From Chrysopilus asiliformis (taxonomy: Eukaryota > Arthropoda > Insecta > Diptera > Rhagionidae), in NCBI GenBank assembly GCA_964034945.1, contig OZ035960.1, forward strand, positions 33,100,368 through 33,164,367: 64,000 nt of DNA, written 5' to 3'. The notes under the pieces were generated by a model. It saw only the letters and a list, made by a program, of their open reading frames with translations. It was not told the DNA's origin and did no database searches. The position numbers and the translations under genes were made by a program. This document shows positions 20,330-31,398 of the stretch, piece by piece (within the stretch, counting starts at the first letter, position 1; each line of letters starts with the position of its first letter).

Positions 20330-22185
20330 ATTTTTGTCTAAGTTGTTACAGTAGTTCTTGAGTTTATGCATTACCCACAAACACGTCTATTTTATACAAT
20401 AAAATATAAAAAAAAATTAAATTCGTCGGGTTATACTGTAAATTGTGCAGGAACGTAGATTTTGTATAAGAAAGTCACATCCTTTTAACTTTGATATTTT
20501 ATTTAAGTGAAACAGAATAACAGGAAAGTAAAAAACAGGAGGATCGCACTAAGTCGAACATCCCATAAGTCGACTGGGTTGTTCGACTTCCATAAAAGTA
20601 TGACGTATTTTTTGGAAAGCCTCTTATGAAAAATCTCTGAAAAATGAATCGAATGGCATCTTTACCTGATTTCGAATTTTTGTGGACATGTCTGTTTTTC
20701 AAATCAGTTAACATAAAGTTTTTCGGAAACTCGATAAAAATGTCTTCCCTTGGAGTCATTACAAGAAATCTCACCGTCTCGGATATCACAATTTTTATAG
20801 AAATAATTTCTCCCCTTGCAGGTAATTTCTTACACTTCCGTATTATGTTTTTGGTGATTTTTATCTCATTAACTCTTTGTAATCAATATAGTTATTAATT
20901 AAGCTGAACACATGCTACGATCTAATATGTCAGCTGCCAAAATTGTTTCACAGCATATCATTTGAGGTTTAATATAAGCGGACCTCCAATCGCATAATTT
21001 GAATAAAATTACTTCTACTAATATCCGCCTCAATTCCACGCATAGTAGAAAACAATCAATTGGTCTACCAATACTTCGTAAATTGATTAATTGGATCAAG
21101 TAGAAGTTATTCTCAGATTCAAACAGACTGCGTGCATTTCTTATGAAATTACAATGCAATTTTCGTCACTTTTGAAGCATTTTCGACATTTTGAAATGCA
21201 ATACTAACAAAACAATGCCCTTCTGTGGACTGTGCACAATATATATTGCATTTCACCTACAGTTTTAATTAACAAAAATTCAGATACAATTGAGGGCGTG
21301 TTATAAATAGCATTTAATTTAATAAATATCTCAAATAAAAAATGATATGCTGATTACCTTGAAAGGAGTTAATATCTGGTATTACTTGAAATTAAATTCT
21401 GTGTGGATTTTACGTATCTGCAGGTTTTCATTTGTAAGTTGACTTTTGAATAATAAATTGTATCAATGTAGCGTCATTAAATCGTGATCTATATTGATAT
21501 TAAGAGAATTCCATTAGCAATGTTATTGCACTGCATTTAAAATTAGTATAAATTGCAATTTCTCAGTTAGTTTAATATAATTTATAAGTATTTCATAACA
21601 ATTACATTTGGTTTAAAATTGTTTTATTTTTATTCTTTTGCTTTATTTCCTTGAATTTGTCTTATTCATACGTCAATATTGAATACTGTCTTAAAAACTT
21701 CCTCTTCCATATGCCAGCAACAGCCATGAGTTTTTTTTTTGCGCACATTGATTGATTGGCTTATTATTATTTAGTTCTTCATATTTTTTACGCATTTTTT
21801 TTGCATTTAACACAGAGATTTAATTATTTAAATGAAAAAGTTTTTTTTTCTAATTTTTTTTTGTTCAAAATTAAAATATTGTATCTTTTTTTTACCCCTC
21901 ATTGAAAAAAAAAATCTGATGTGAACAGCTTCCTTAGACAAAATCTACGTTTGACTTTCTTAGAGAAAATCTACGTTTGTATACAATTTACACCATAACC
22001 CGACGTATAAAATGTTAGTTTACATCGAAATTTTATAAGAAATCGATTTACGGCAAAAGGAAAAATGTGGAGAATTTTAGTATCTTTAATTCTTCCTTTA
22101 GCTGTTTATACCCTTCTTGATATATCATATGTGTTAGTTTACATAAAAATTTGATAGGAAATTTGATAAGTGTATTAGATATAGT
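20330..22185. other. AT-rich intergenic sequence
   Basis: Open frames at 20499-20789 and 20644-20898 overlap on opposite strands and show no domain. No repeat boundary recognised. Confidence 0.45.
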
Positions 22186-22189
22186 ATAC

Positions 22190-23030
22190 CGTTTGTAACG
22201 CATCGAACCAATCATCGGGCACAAAAATGAACTACACCAGGGTGTTTGGGGTGACAAAAGGTTTTGATTTCTGCATGACCGTCCTGTCCGTCCATCTGTC
22301 TGTCTGTCTGTCCATCCGTGAACACCTTAACATTCGAAATGATTGAGCTAGAGACTTGAAGTTTTGTATAGTTGCGTTTCTTGTAAATGGCTAGGCTAAG
22401 TTCTTGAATGGACAAAATTGGACCATTCCTTCCCCCCTCTCCACACAAACGAAACTTTTTTTGCAATTTTCTCGAACACGGTGACTCATATTGAAAAATG
22501 TATAGGTAAAATGTGTTTAGAATAGGATTTTACATCATCCATCCACACATATAAATCCAATCGGACCACTGCTTCTGCCTTCTCCCATACAAATGGAATA
22601 CTTTTTTCCTGTTATCTCGAAAACGGTGAGTCATATCGAAAAATTTATAAAGATGAAATATGTTTAGAATATGATTTTACATAACTTTTCTCTACTTCAA
22701 AATCCAGTTGAACCCCTCCGTCCTCCCTCGTCCGTACCTCGTACAAATTGATTACTTTTTCTATTTTCTCGAAAATCGTGAGTCGTATTGAAAAATTTAT
22801 TCAGTTAAAATCTGTTTGGAATATGATTTTACATAACCGTTCCATACATCAAAACCCAATAAAATATGTTTGAAATATAATTTTACATAACTTATGCATA
22901 CATCAAAATCCAGTTGGACCACTCGTTCCGCCTCCTCAATATAAATTGGTTAACTTTTTTTCGATTTATTCGAAAACGGTGCAGAGTATCAAAAAAATTA
23001 TAAAGGCGAAATGTGTTTAGAGTATAATTT
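22190..23030 (+). repeat. Diverged HINE-A relic with tandem 150-bp body units
   Basis: 22190-22440 aligns with HINE-A (CCGTTTGTAACGC, ATGAACTACACCAG, the GTCC/GTCT tract at 22285-22317, GATTGAGCTAGAGACTTGAA). The module CTCGAAAACGGTGAGTCATA...GAATATGATTTTACATAAC is then repeated about four times at roughly 150-base spacing (near 22460, 22615, 22770, 22965). The 3' hairpin is not recognisable. Confidence 0.65.
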
Positions 23031-23034
23031 TACT

Positions 23035-23300
23035 CCATTTGTATAGGATAAGGAATCAATAACGGTAAAAGATAATGGATAACAGTAAAAGACAAAATTG
23101 TGTCAATTATTATTTTCTTCAATTCATCCCAACAACTGAACCACCGTAAAAAATGATTTTTTGAAATAATGGTATATCTCGATACAACAAGTAGTGTTGG
23201 ATATCGAGTTTTCAAAAAGCGATTTTTAAAATGCCGAGATTTTGGTTACTTCCGGTTAACAAATTTCCACCGAAAATTGATAAGATTGTCAAATTCAAAG
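23035..23300. repeat. HINE-B body fragment
   Basis: Shares AATAACGGTAAAAGATAA, GGTTACTTCCGGTTA and the stretch between them with the HINE-B element at 59120-60815. No ends are visible. Confidence 0.5.
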
Positions 23301-24340
23301 ACCAAACAAGAATATTTTAAACAAGTTAACCAAGTCCGCAGGAGTTTTGTTTCGAAGAAATAAAAGATTCCTTACTGTTTTTTTTTTAATTTATTCCGCG
23401 AAATCTGATTCTTAAAAAATTAAAAAAAATTCTTGCTTTTTTTATTATTTCACTCATTTTTAGAAATTTTTAAGCAATTTTTTTTTGGAAGAAAATGTTT
23501 CATGGGTTCCCTTTGGATGTAAAATTCGGTTCGCTTTATTAGAAAGTATAATTGGCCTCGGGCAGGAAAATTTAGCCTATGCGAGGCGCGCGTTCGCCTG
23601 CATGAGGGAAAGTAAAAGTTGTGTTGACCTGTGGCCGGAGAAATTCTGAAATTAAGCCACGAGCAGGTGAAGTAGGGCATTGGGAGCTGCACGAGTTGAC
23701 CTTAGATAGGCATTTCGAGGATGTAATGTCATGTAATGGAAACCTCTGTCAGCCAGCTAGAGGTCAGAGTTAACCTGACAAAAAGTTGACCTGACATTTT
23801 TCTGAGTGTACATAGAAATAAAAGTTGAATAAAAGAATACAAAACTATTTTACTAACCCATTATATTAAAAACTTTGAGCCGAAATTAATTTGGAACATA
23901 AAACCATTTGATTATCCTGATTGTGATTGCATAACTTGTATAATTGCATATTGCATTTATGGATAAAATATCACAATTCCGAGACCATAAGTAGCAAGAA
24001 AATGCAATACGCTCCAATGATTTCGTCATACATATGTTAAAAAGCATTTGCCCATATTATGTTTTATTAGAAATTATTATGTAAGCATTTGTCTATTATC
24101 TAAACTTCCTCCTTACCAATTTATTGAATTAAATTTCGCCAGGCGAAATTCCTTTTACCATTTTCTACGAAAATCTAGTAAATCAGAAATTTTCGCTTCA
24201 GTGGATATCGCCCACATTCGATCCACATTAAATGACTGAATTACACTCGCATTAATTATGCCTGCTTGCTGTCTGCTGTCTACTGCATAAACGATTATAT
24301 CGCCAGGTAAAAAAAATCAACCTGACTAGCGTATGAGTGG
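23300..24340. other. No gene recognised
   Basis: AT-rich with a GC-richer block at 23550-23760 (repeated GTTGACCT and CCTGACA) that may be an old repeat. No splice-supported exon. Confidence 0.4.
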
Positions 24341-24344
24341 TTAC

Positions 24345-25186
24345 TTTTGAATGGTAATACAGCGGGTAATGGAAACGGTGGCAAGGAGTGGTATAGGAAG
24401 GTAAGTAATTCAATGCTCTCAGTTAATGTTTGGACTTATGCTTACGCTGTCTTGAAGTCATATTTTACCGGGTGTTATGTTCATGTTGTCGTTATCGACT
24501 TGGCCCGAACCCAGTTGCCGGTTGACATTGATCTTGTGCAGGGAACCGTTACCAATAAAACTTGATCTTGGGCTAAACACCGCGACACACCGAATTTATC
24601 GCGATTGCAGTCAAGCAAGTAGCACCTATTTTACACCTAAGCTGGTAATTCTATGCAGTTTTAGTTGCAATTGCGACTTGCCGCGATCGTTGTGGCCAGA
24701 GAGTGAAAGTGTCAACGCGGATTTGTACTGTGGATTTTCTGTACTAACAACAAACCAGAGGTGCGGTGGTGGTCAGTTGCAAGACTTGTAATCGGTAATT
24801 GCAATTTCCAGTGCATTAATAGCAGTTTCTTGAGTCTTGCAAAGTTGCGGTGCATATTCAGAGCATACTTGAAATACCTGAGCGAATTCTGCAGACATGT
24901 GTCGCACAGATGCGGTTCGATTGGACACAAGGCGGAGGCAGTCGAGGATATTTTGCAATCGTTGACTTATGGTGGATTAGGCAATGGTCCCGAAGTCCAG
25001 GTTGAATTTTGTTGTGTAAACAATTCAAACATGTTGTCCATTCTTTCAGATACCACTATAATAGAAGCAATCAAAACTTGTTCAACAATTGTAAAATTAA
25101 GTTATTCGATGTTGCCCGCAAATGTTATAGTCGTTATTATTGCGATATTGTTTAGACTAACACACAGAAAGAAATTCAATATTTAA
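24345..25186. other. Less AT-rich block with open frames on both strands, unassigned
   Basis: Base composition differs from the surroundings. Plus frame 24761-25186 (141 codons from an ATG) ends in a hydrophobic segment and RLTHRKKFNI. The minus frame 24958-24773 contains Cys-spaced AQVFQVCSEYAPQLC and EIAITDYKSC and looks more protein-like, but it lacks a convincing start and splice sites. I do not recognise either. It may be an old gene copy or a transposon interior. Confidence 0.25.
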
Positions 25187-25440
25187 TTTTAAATTAAGAA
25201 ATGAATTTCGGCTAATCCCACATTAATGTGGGCTTCATGGGTTGTTCGTTATTCCAAAGTTTATTTTTATTATTTTCTTTATTTTTTTGATCAAATAAGA
25301 AATTTCTACATTACTAAAGGCCCAGCCAGATAGAATCCGTTCCGTTTCGTTCCGTTTCGATCTGTTCCATCAATTGTGGCCACTGACAAAGCCGTGACGT
25401 ACATTTTACTAGCTTTACGGAATAAAATGAATTGGATATT

Positions 25441-26690
25441 GGGCCGTATTCTGTAATTTCCCATAAAATTACATTTTATGTTATGTTACGATGATAAAAT
25501 TTTCTCTTCATAAAATGAAAATAAAATTTTACAAAAATTCGTATTCTGTAAGGGTTGAATAAAATAATTTTATCGTTTATTCGAACCTTTAACATAAAAG
25601 ATTTAGTACATTTCGGTGTGAATTCTATTACTTTTTGAACAGCTGGTCGAGTGACAGTCAACAATATTCAAAGTTTCATTTGCTTTAAAGATTTTTTTGC
25701 TGAGAAAGCTAAATAATTCGACTAAATGTCAGACAAAAATGATACCAACATCCATTTTTATACCCGTATGGTGAAACCAAAGGGTATATTAAATTTGCCT
25801 TCTCGTTTGTAACGCCAAGAACCCGTCATCACACAAAAAAATGAATTACACCAGTGTGTTTAGAATGATAAAAAAAATTGAATTTTGCATGTCCGTCCGT
25901 CTGTCCGTCTGTCCGTCTGTCCGTCTGTCCGTCTGTCCGTCTGTCTGTCCGTCTGTCCGTCTGTCTGTCTGTCTGTGGCGCGGATTGCGGGCGCATGGAT
26001 TGAGCTACAGTCTTGAAATTTGGCGCAGATCCGTTTTTCGTAAAATGCGAGGCTAAATCGCAAAAATGGACTAAATCGAAAAAATGGACTAAATCGCATG
26101 CGAGGCTAAATCGCAAAAATGTTAATGGGCAAAAATGGACCATTAGGGGGGGTACTCCCCATACGAACGAAAATGTTTTTTGCGAATACCTCAAAAACCG
26201 TACATCTTATCAAAAAAGTGCAAGAACAAAAGTTATTTAGGATATGATTCTACATAAAACTCCCATACATCGAAATTCGATTGGAATAAATTTTAAAAAA
26301 TCTTATTGGAAAATTTGGCTTCAAAGTGGAATTTTGATACAACTGTTCGCTGTTCACTTAAACCTCGAACAATGCCATATCACCACACGGGTTTTCAATA
26401 ATTGCCAGATTGGCAATTATAGCTTTTGTTATGTTTATATATATAGATTTGAAATTTCACTCGTGAAACGTCACACTTCAAATGTCAAATGGCATAAAAG
26501 ATGATAAAATGATTTTAAAAGGTACTATCTCGGAGCTTTTATGTTATGAGTGATAACAGGAAAAATTTTATGTTATAGCGCGTAACATAAAATGAAATCG
26601 TACCTACAGAATACCAATCGAGGTAATTATGTTATTTTAAGACATAACATAACATAAAATGATAAAATTTTGGTTATAGAATACGGCCCA
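25441..26690. mobile_element. Inverted-repeat element interrupted by HINE-A
   Basis: Ends GGGCCGTATTCTGTAA and, from the right, GGGCCGTATTCTATAACC, with ATT on both sides (25438-25440 and 26691-26693 approximately). The interior is made of ACATAAAATG/CATTTTATGT-type repeats in both orientations. A HINE-A copy at 25758-26437 accounts for about half of its length. Confidence 0.7.
25758..26437 (+). mobile_element. HINE-A copy, near full length
   Basis: Has the 5' hairpin TATACCC..GGGTATA (25763-25791), a long (GTCC/GTCT)n tract (25891-25975), a small duplication of GGCTAAATCGCAAAAATG at 26050-26120, and the 3' hairpin ATTGCCAGATTGGCAAT followed by TATAGCTTTTGTTATG. The frames at 25829-26194 and 25841-26099 are microsatellite translations. 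Confidence 0.9.
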
Positions 26691-26694
26691 TTAT

Positions 26695-27330
26695 GTGGTT
26701 GAGCTCTAAATGTTTTTTTTTGTAAATATCGTCTTAAATCTATATTTATTCTGAATTTTTAATCCTGAATCTTTTGTGTTGGGTGCAGGCTCCAAACATT
26801 AAAATATATTGGGTTCGAATTCGTAGAGGGGTTCAGGCAAGGATTCACGCACACGTATATGAATCGACGTTTGGTGAGTAAACCGGAAGATCTTAGCCAA
26901 AACTCATCAAATACACACTTCAGTAATTACTTTTATTTAAAATCCTAAAAATTCGATTTTTCCCCGTTTGGAAAAATCAGTGATCATACAATATGGTATG
27001 CTACCAAGTCCAACACAGGACAGAGCTTATTTCAGCAGGGGGTACTAAACTTGACTTGATTTGGGCAAACTTGACAAAAATTCGTCGAATCATAGCAGAT
27101 CAAGGCGAAAGCACCGCATTTGTCGCGATTTGTTTACATTCGCCAGTGTGAAGCCGGCATAAAACAATTCAAGGTAGTTCATTTGCCGATAAAATTTTTT
27201 GAAAATTGTTCTCTCAGCAAACAATGTATATCAAAAATCTAAAAAAAAGCCTGATTTTCTTGACACATTAAAAAATCGTTGAGTAATTTTTCCTTGTATT
27301 TTTCTACGTTTTGTTTTCATTTTATATTAG
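26695..27330. other. No gene recognised
   Basis: AT-rich; a possible 5' UTR acceptor of the gene below is TTATATTAG at 27322-27330. Confidence 0.4.
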
Positions 27331-27338
27331 TACTAAAA

Positions 27339-27596
27339 ATGGTAAAATTAAAATTCGGTGATGAGAGAAAGAACAATCAAAAAAAGTATAAGGTAAATAT
27401 CTAATTCTAAAAGACTTTTAAATTTCAATTAAAACACTATCAGAAACCAATGAAAACAGAAGAAATCTCACTCCTTCTTGACTCGAGACCAAAACAATGG
27501 TGGGAAGATAAGGATATTAGGATCGCGTAAGTAAAAATCGCAACTATTTTTTATTTTGCAAATTTTATTTCCCACCGTAGTGGTAATTATACATAA
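27339..27596 (+). CDS. Possible three-exon microprotein, 50 aa
   Basis: ATG in a good context (CTAAAAATGG). Exons 27339-27392, 27444-27526 and 27581-27596 have GT-AG junctions (introns of 51 and 54 bases) and stay in frame to TAA. Protein pieces: MVKLKFGDERKNNQKKYK, then KPMKTEEISLLLDSRPKQWW, EDKDIRI, AGNYT. It is very basic at the start and acidic later, with a double Trp. I do not recognise it. The third exon is tiny and could be wrong, in which case the real 3' exons lie elsewhere and this is a gene fragment. Introns near 50 bases are normal for Diptera, which supports the exon calls. Confidence 0.45.
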
Positions 27597-27769
27597 CTCC
27601 ATTCTATTGGACGCCTGACAATCCAAAGTGTCTGTTAGCCCCAACAGAAGTGAAATAAATCACAAGTCTGAAAAGTTATTTGAATATTGCGTGATGAACT
27701 GAGCATTCATAAGTCATTTTGTTCTTCACGTCTCGTCTGAGTAGGAAATTGATTTCTTGACTTAGACAA

Positions 27770-28367
27770 AACATAACAAAAGCTATAATTGCCAATCTGG
27801 CAATCATTGGAGACCCGTATGGTGATATTCGTATCAAAATTCGAACAGTTATACCAAAATTCCAATTTGAACTCAAACTTTCCAAAAAGATTTTTTAAAA
27901 TTTATTCCAATCGGATTTTGATGTATGGGAGTTTTATGTAGAATCATATCCTAAATAACTTTTGTTCTTGGACTTTTTTGATAGGATGCACCGTTTTTGA
28001 GATATTCACAAAAAACGATTTCGTTCGTATGGGGGGTACCCCCCCTAATGGTCCATTTTTGCCCATTAACGAACTTAGCCTCGCATTTTACGAAAAACGG
28101 ATCCACGCAAAATTTCAAGTCTCTAGCTCAATCCGTGCGCCCGCAATCCGCGCCACAGACAGACAGACGGACAGACAGACAGACAGACGGACAGACAGAC
28201 AGACAGACAGACGGACAGACAGACGGACGGACATGCAAAAATTAAATATTTTTATCATTCTAAACACACTGGTGTAATTAATTTTTTTGTGCGATGACGG
28301 GATCTTGGCGTTACAAACGGTAAGGCAAAGTTAATATACCCTTTGGTTTCACCATACGGGTATAAAA
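27770..28367 (-). mobile_element. HINE-A copy, full length, minus
   Basis: Minus strand: 5' hairpin at 28365-28335, (GTCY)n at about 28231-28156, 3' hairpin ATTGCCAGATTGGCAAT near 27805-27788 and TATAGCTTTTGTTATG to the end. With the copy at 56938 it defines the family consensus. The plus-strand frames 27978-28277 and 27997-28245 are its antisense. Confidence 0.92.
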
Positions 28368-28369
28368 AC

Positions 28370-29590
28370 CAATAAATGTATGTTACATTCCAAGAGTAAA
28401 ATTTATTAGTGCTGGCTGCTTGAAGGCAATGATTACATTTTATTGATTAAATATATTTATGGTTCAATTATTTCCCACAAATCATAAAAATGTACTGATG
28501 AGAATAAAATTATTTTAAATGATTTGTTTTTGATAGTTTCAACAGTATCTCAATATTTTATTCAAAGGATTAAGCAATACTTCAATTATTTGTAGTCGAA
28601 ATTTACTTATTGATGTCTATTCTGGAATCCGAAGTATCGTTAAGTTTGTTCGATATCCTCTCAATTTGTATTCTCGAATCCGCTGCGTTTCACTTCTGTT
28701 CGATTGCGTATGATAATAGATTAGAGACTTACTATAGATAAGACACAAACGTGGTTTTCCGTTTGCCGCCTGTAGAAAGAAGTAGTCGACAGCATCATTC
28801 CGTAGTCGACAGCATCATTTCTCTCTTTTTATCATATAGCTCAAATGGACTTGTTGAAAAAAATCATTTTGTAATACTCGCAAAGAACAAACCAAAATAT
28901 TGGACCAACACATACTTCAACTGTCAATGGCGATCGGATTTTTTAGCAAAAAAAAAAACACTTTTATTTCACTTGTTACGTTGCTTAAACAGGAAAAATG
29001 CCTGGCAAGGAACATTTTAAATGCCTTTTTGCGGAATGTTCTGCCGACAATACGAAATATCCCGAGAGTTTTGCATTTCTCACACAAAAGCAATTAGTGT
29101 CTTTACAAACTAAATGAAACAGACGATAATGTACTCTTCTTCAGGAAACAATTTCTTACGCGTTTCCTAACTATATATCTCTAAACCAGCGCTCTGAAGC
29201 CATGTGCACCAAGGGCAACTTCGAGGCTCAAATTGCCCTTCTATCCATCGATTCTTCATGCTACCCGTTTCATTCTGGCTTGTACGCAAACTGCATACAT
29301 ACGCATATGAAAGAAATAATCTGTTTCACTTTTTTAGATTTTTATTAGCTCAGTTGTCATTAGGACATTGACTGAAGCGGTGGTGTATTTCACACTGCTG
29401 AAAATCATGAAAAATTTAACACTGTTGAAAATCATGAAGCGTTCTGTCTCAAAAGACGACACGAATTTTGGACATGATTGTTTTCTTATTCGGTGTGATA
29501 ACACAGTGCAATGTTTACTATGATTTCAGGAAATTAAAACAATAAAAAAATACAATTTAAATACGCATTTTCAGTCGCTTCATAAAATAT
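28370..29590. other. No gene recognised; traces of a repeat
   Basis: CTATTCTGGAATCCGAA (28618-28634) and GTATTCTCGAATCCGC match the ends of the element at 61198, so a relic of that family lies around 28610-28730. A 19-base direct repeat GTAGTCGACAGCATCATT occurs at 28783 and 28803. Frames at 28751-29097 have no recognisable content. Confidence 0.4.
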
Positions 29591-29597
29591 TAATTGA

Positions 29598-30023
29598 TCA
29601 AATTAATGTTTCTGGTTTTATGAAATTATTTTTATTTTCCGATTGTAATTCGGAAATTTCATATAAAAGTTTTTCATTATCAAAACTTTTTTTAACGTAA
29701 AGTAAAACAATTAACAGTGTGTCAAAACCAAGCATAACGAAAAGAGCTTTCAACAAGCTTGTTTCACTTGGCTCGGAGAGCAAGCCATATAAACAAGTAA
29801 ATCGCTTGTCAGTGGTAGTGGATGCCCGAGAACTTTCAAAGCTTTCCTGGCCCTGCTCTAAACTATGGTATGATCTAGTAACGTTTTGAGTGGGTATAAT
29901 GTTGAAAGTTTTTATACAAAAATATTTGAAAACTCGAGAACTAATTAAAGTAGAAGGTTGAAATTTGACATATAACAGGCTTCGATCAAAACACAAACCT
30001 CTGCCGAAAATGGAAAAAATCAA
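29598..30023 (-). CDS. Possible 141-aa membrane protein, unrecognised
   Basis: A single open frame on the minus strand. The N-terminal half is rich in Ser, Arg, Phe and Thr with few acidic residues (SSRVFKYFCIKTFN, NVTRSYHS), as in a mitochondrial presequence. A Ser/Thr/Glu-rich linker follows, then one transmembrane-like helix (LLKALFVMLGFDTLLIVLLY), and a charged tail (KKSFDNEKLLYEISELQSEN) that could be a short coiled coil. This order is typical of small inner-membrane proteins, but I do not recognise it and no polyadenylation signal is evident. It could be one exon of a larger gene or chance. It lies 1.4 kb from the divergent nine-exon gene. Confidence 0.4.
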   Translation of the reverse strand: MIFSIFGRGLCFDRSLLYVKFQPSTLISSRVFKYFCIKTFNIIPTQNVTRSYHSLEQGQESFESSRASTTTDKRFTCLYGLLSEPSETSLLKALFVMLGFDTLLIVLLYVKKSFDNEKLLYEISELQSENKNNFIKPETLI

Positions 30024-31390
30024 ATCACCCCAAATTTCAAGTGTGATTGTTTTTGCAATTTTTTCAAAAACGGCTAATTTTTTTTCGAAAATTTTTTTTG
30101 AAAAAAGTGTTTAGAATATGATTCTGCATAAATCTTTCAAACATGAGTATTCAATCTTACCACTCCTCACCCCCTGTCGCATACAGATGGGAAAGATTTT
30201 TGCAATTATCTCGGAAACTATCACTTCTTACTAGGACGAATAATAAAGAATTAAATAAAGTTGGTAAAGGTCGATAACACAGCTACTAATCAAGATAAAA
30301 GCACGATTTTTTTTCAAATAGGTTTAACCATACGGTAAAAAATTTTAAGATTTTAGGATGAATAATTTTTTCATCAAACTATTTCACACCAAATTTATAT
30401 CAACTCGCATGTTTTATAAATATTTGGTGTAATAATTTCAAAACAACATCTTGATATTGATTATACCAAAAATTTTATCAAATTTTTACATTTGATACCA
30501 ACATTATCACATGTGAGTTGGTACAAATTTGTTGTAAAAGATATTGATAAGGCAAATTTATGATTTTTTTTAAATAAAGCAAAATTTTAAGATCATTTAC
30601 ACGTTAAAATTTAATTGAAAGATAAAAAATTCAATTCGATTGTCTTGAATTTTAAAAAATATATCTATACGTGTTTTTTTTTTTTTGATTTTTCAACACA
30701 GTTTTAGGAGCACATTGAGATAGGTTTCTCGCTAATAGAAACATTGTTCCAAAGAGGCAAACAACCATTGCGTAACTTTGGTATTTTTATCTTTCGCATA
30801 ATAAAAACAACGTGAATTGGCCAATCGTATGTGGTATGTGAGAAATCTCGGATATACAAACATTCGTCTACTGAAAGTGTCACAATTTATTAATAATATT
30901 CTAGGTTCGTGCCTGTCTTTATCCTATAACAAACTATTGCAAAAAACATATTTCCTGCCTATATGCTGAAAATAGTAAATGTTCATCGCCATAGCAAAAC
31001 TGTGGGTATCTAGGGCTGAAGTTCACCGTTGAAATGTCTTATCGCACAAAGGAGTTATGATAGTTTCTTTAATAGTCCTTCAGTCACCGTCGAAGTGATA
31101 GACATTTTCGTGCTAATATTCTACTCGACGTTAACCAATTGCAGTCTACTAAAGTTTTGTTTCTCGCGAGAAATTTAATTCACTTTTCACAGACTTTGAA
31201 TGTAATTACAATTAAAGTGCAAGCAAAACAACAAAGTCCTTTAGAAGTTCACTTCAACAAAATTGAAGGAGTTTTAAACTGTGTTTTTTGCAATAAAAAT
31301 TGATTGGCCTTGAAAACTATTCAAAACTTCAATAGTGAGAAGGCACAACTTACAAAAACCAATAAAATCCATAAAAAAAAATTAAAAAGC
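30024..31390. other. Intergenic region with HINE-type relic
   Basis: 30040-30250 carries the diverged module TTTTCAAAAACGGCTAATTT...GTTTAGAATATGATTCTGCATAA, also seen at 33400-33560, and is a HINE-like body. The rest is AT-rich; the 5' UTR of the nine-exon gene should lie near 31200-31398. Confidence 0.45.
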
Positions 31391-31398
31391 AGTACAAA

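Noticed and set aside
24347..24791. Overlapping plus-strand ORFs as a conserved gene
   Set aside because: Frames overlap on both strands, lack splice signals, and no motif is recognised; left as unassigned.
25829..26194. Frames rich in QTDRQTDRRTDG / SVCPSVRLSVC at HINE-A copies (also 8016, 22212, 27978, 57061)
   Set aside because: Translations of the (GTCC/GTCT)n microsatellite and repeat body; they recur only because the repeat recurs.
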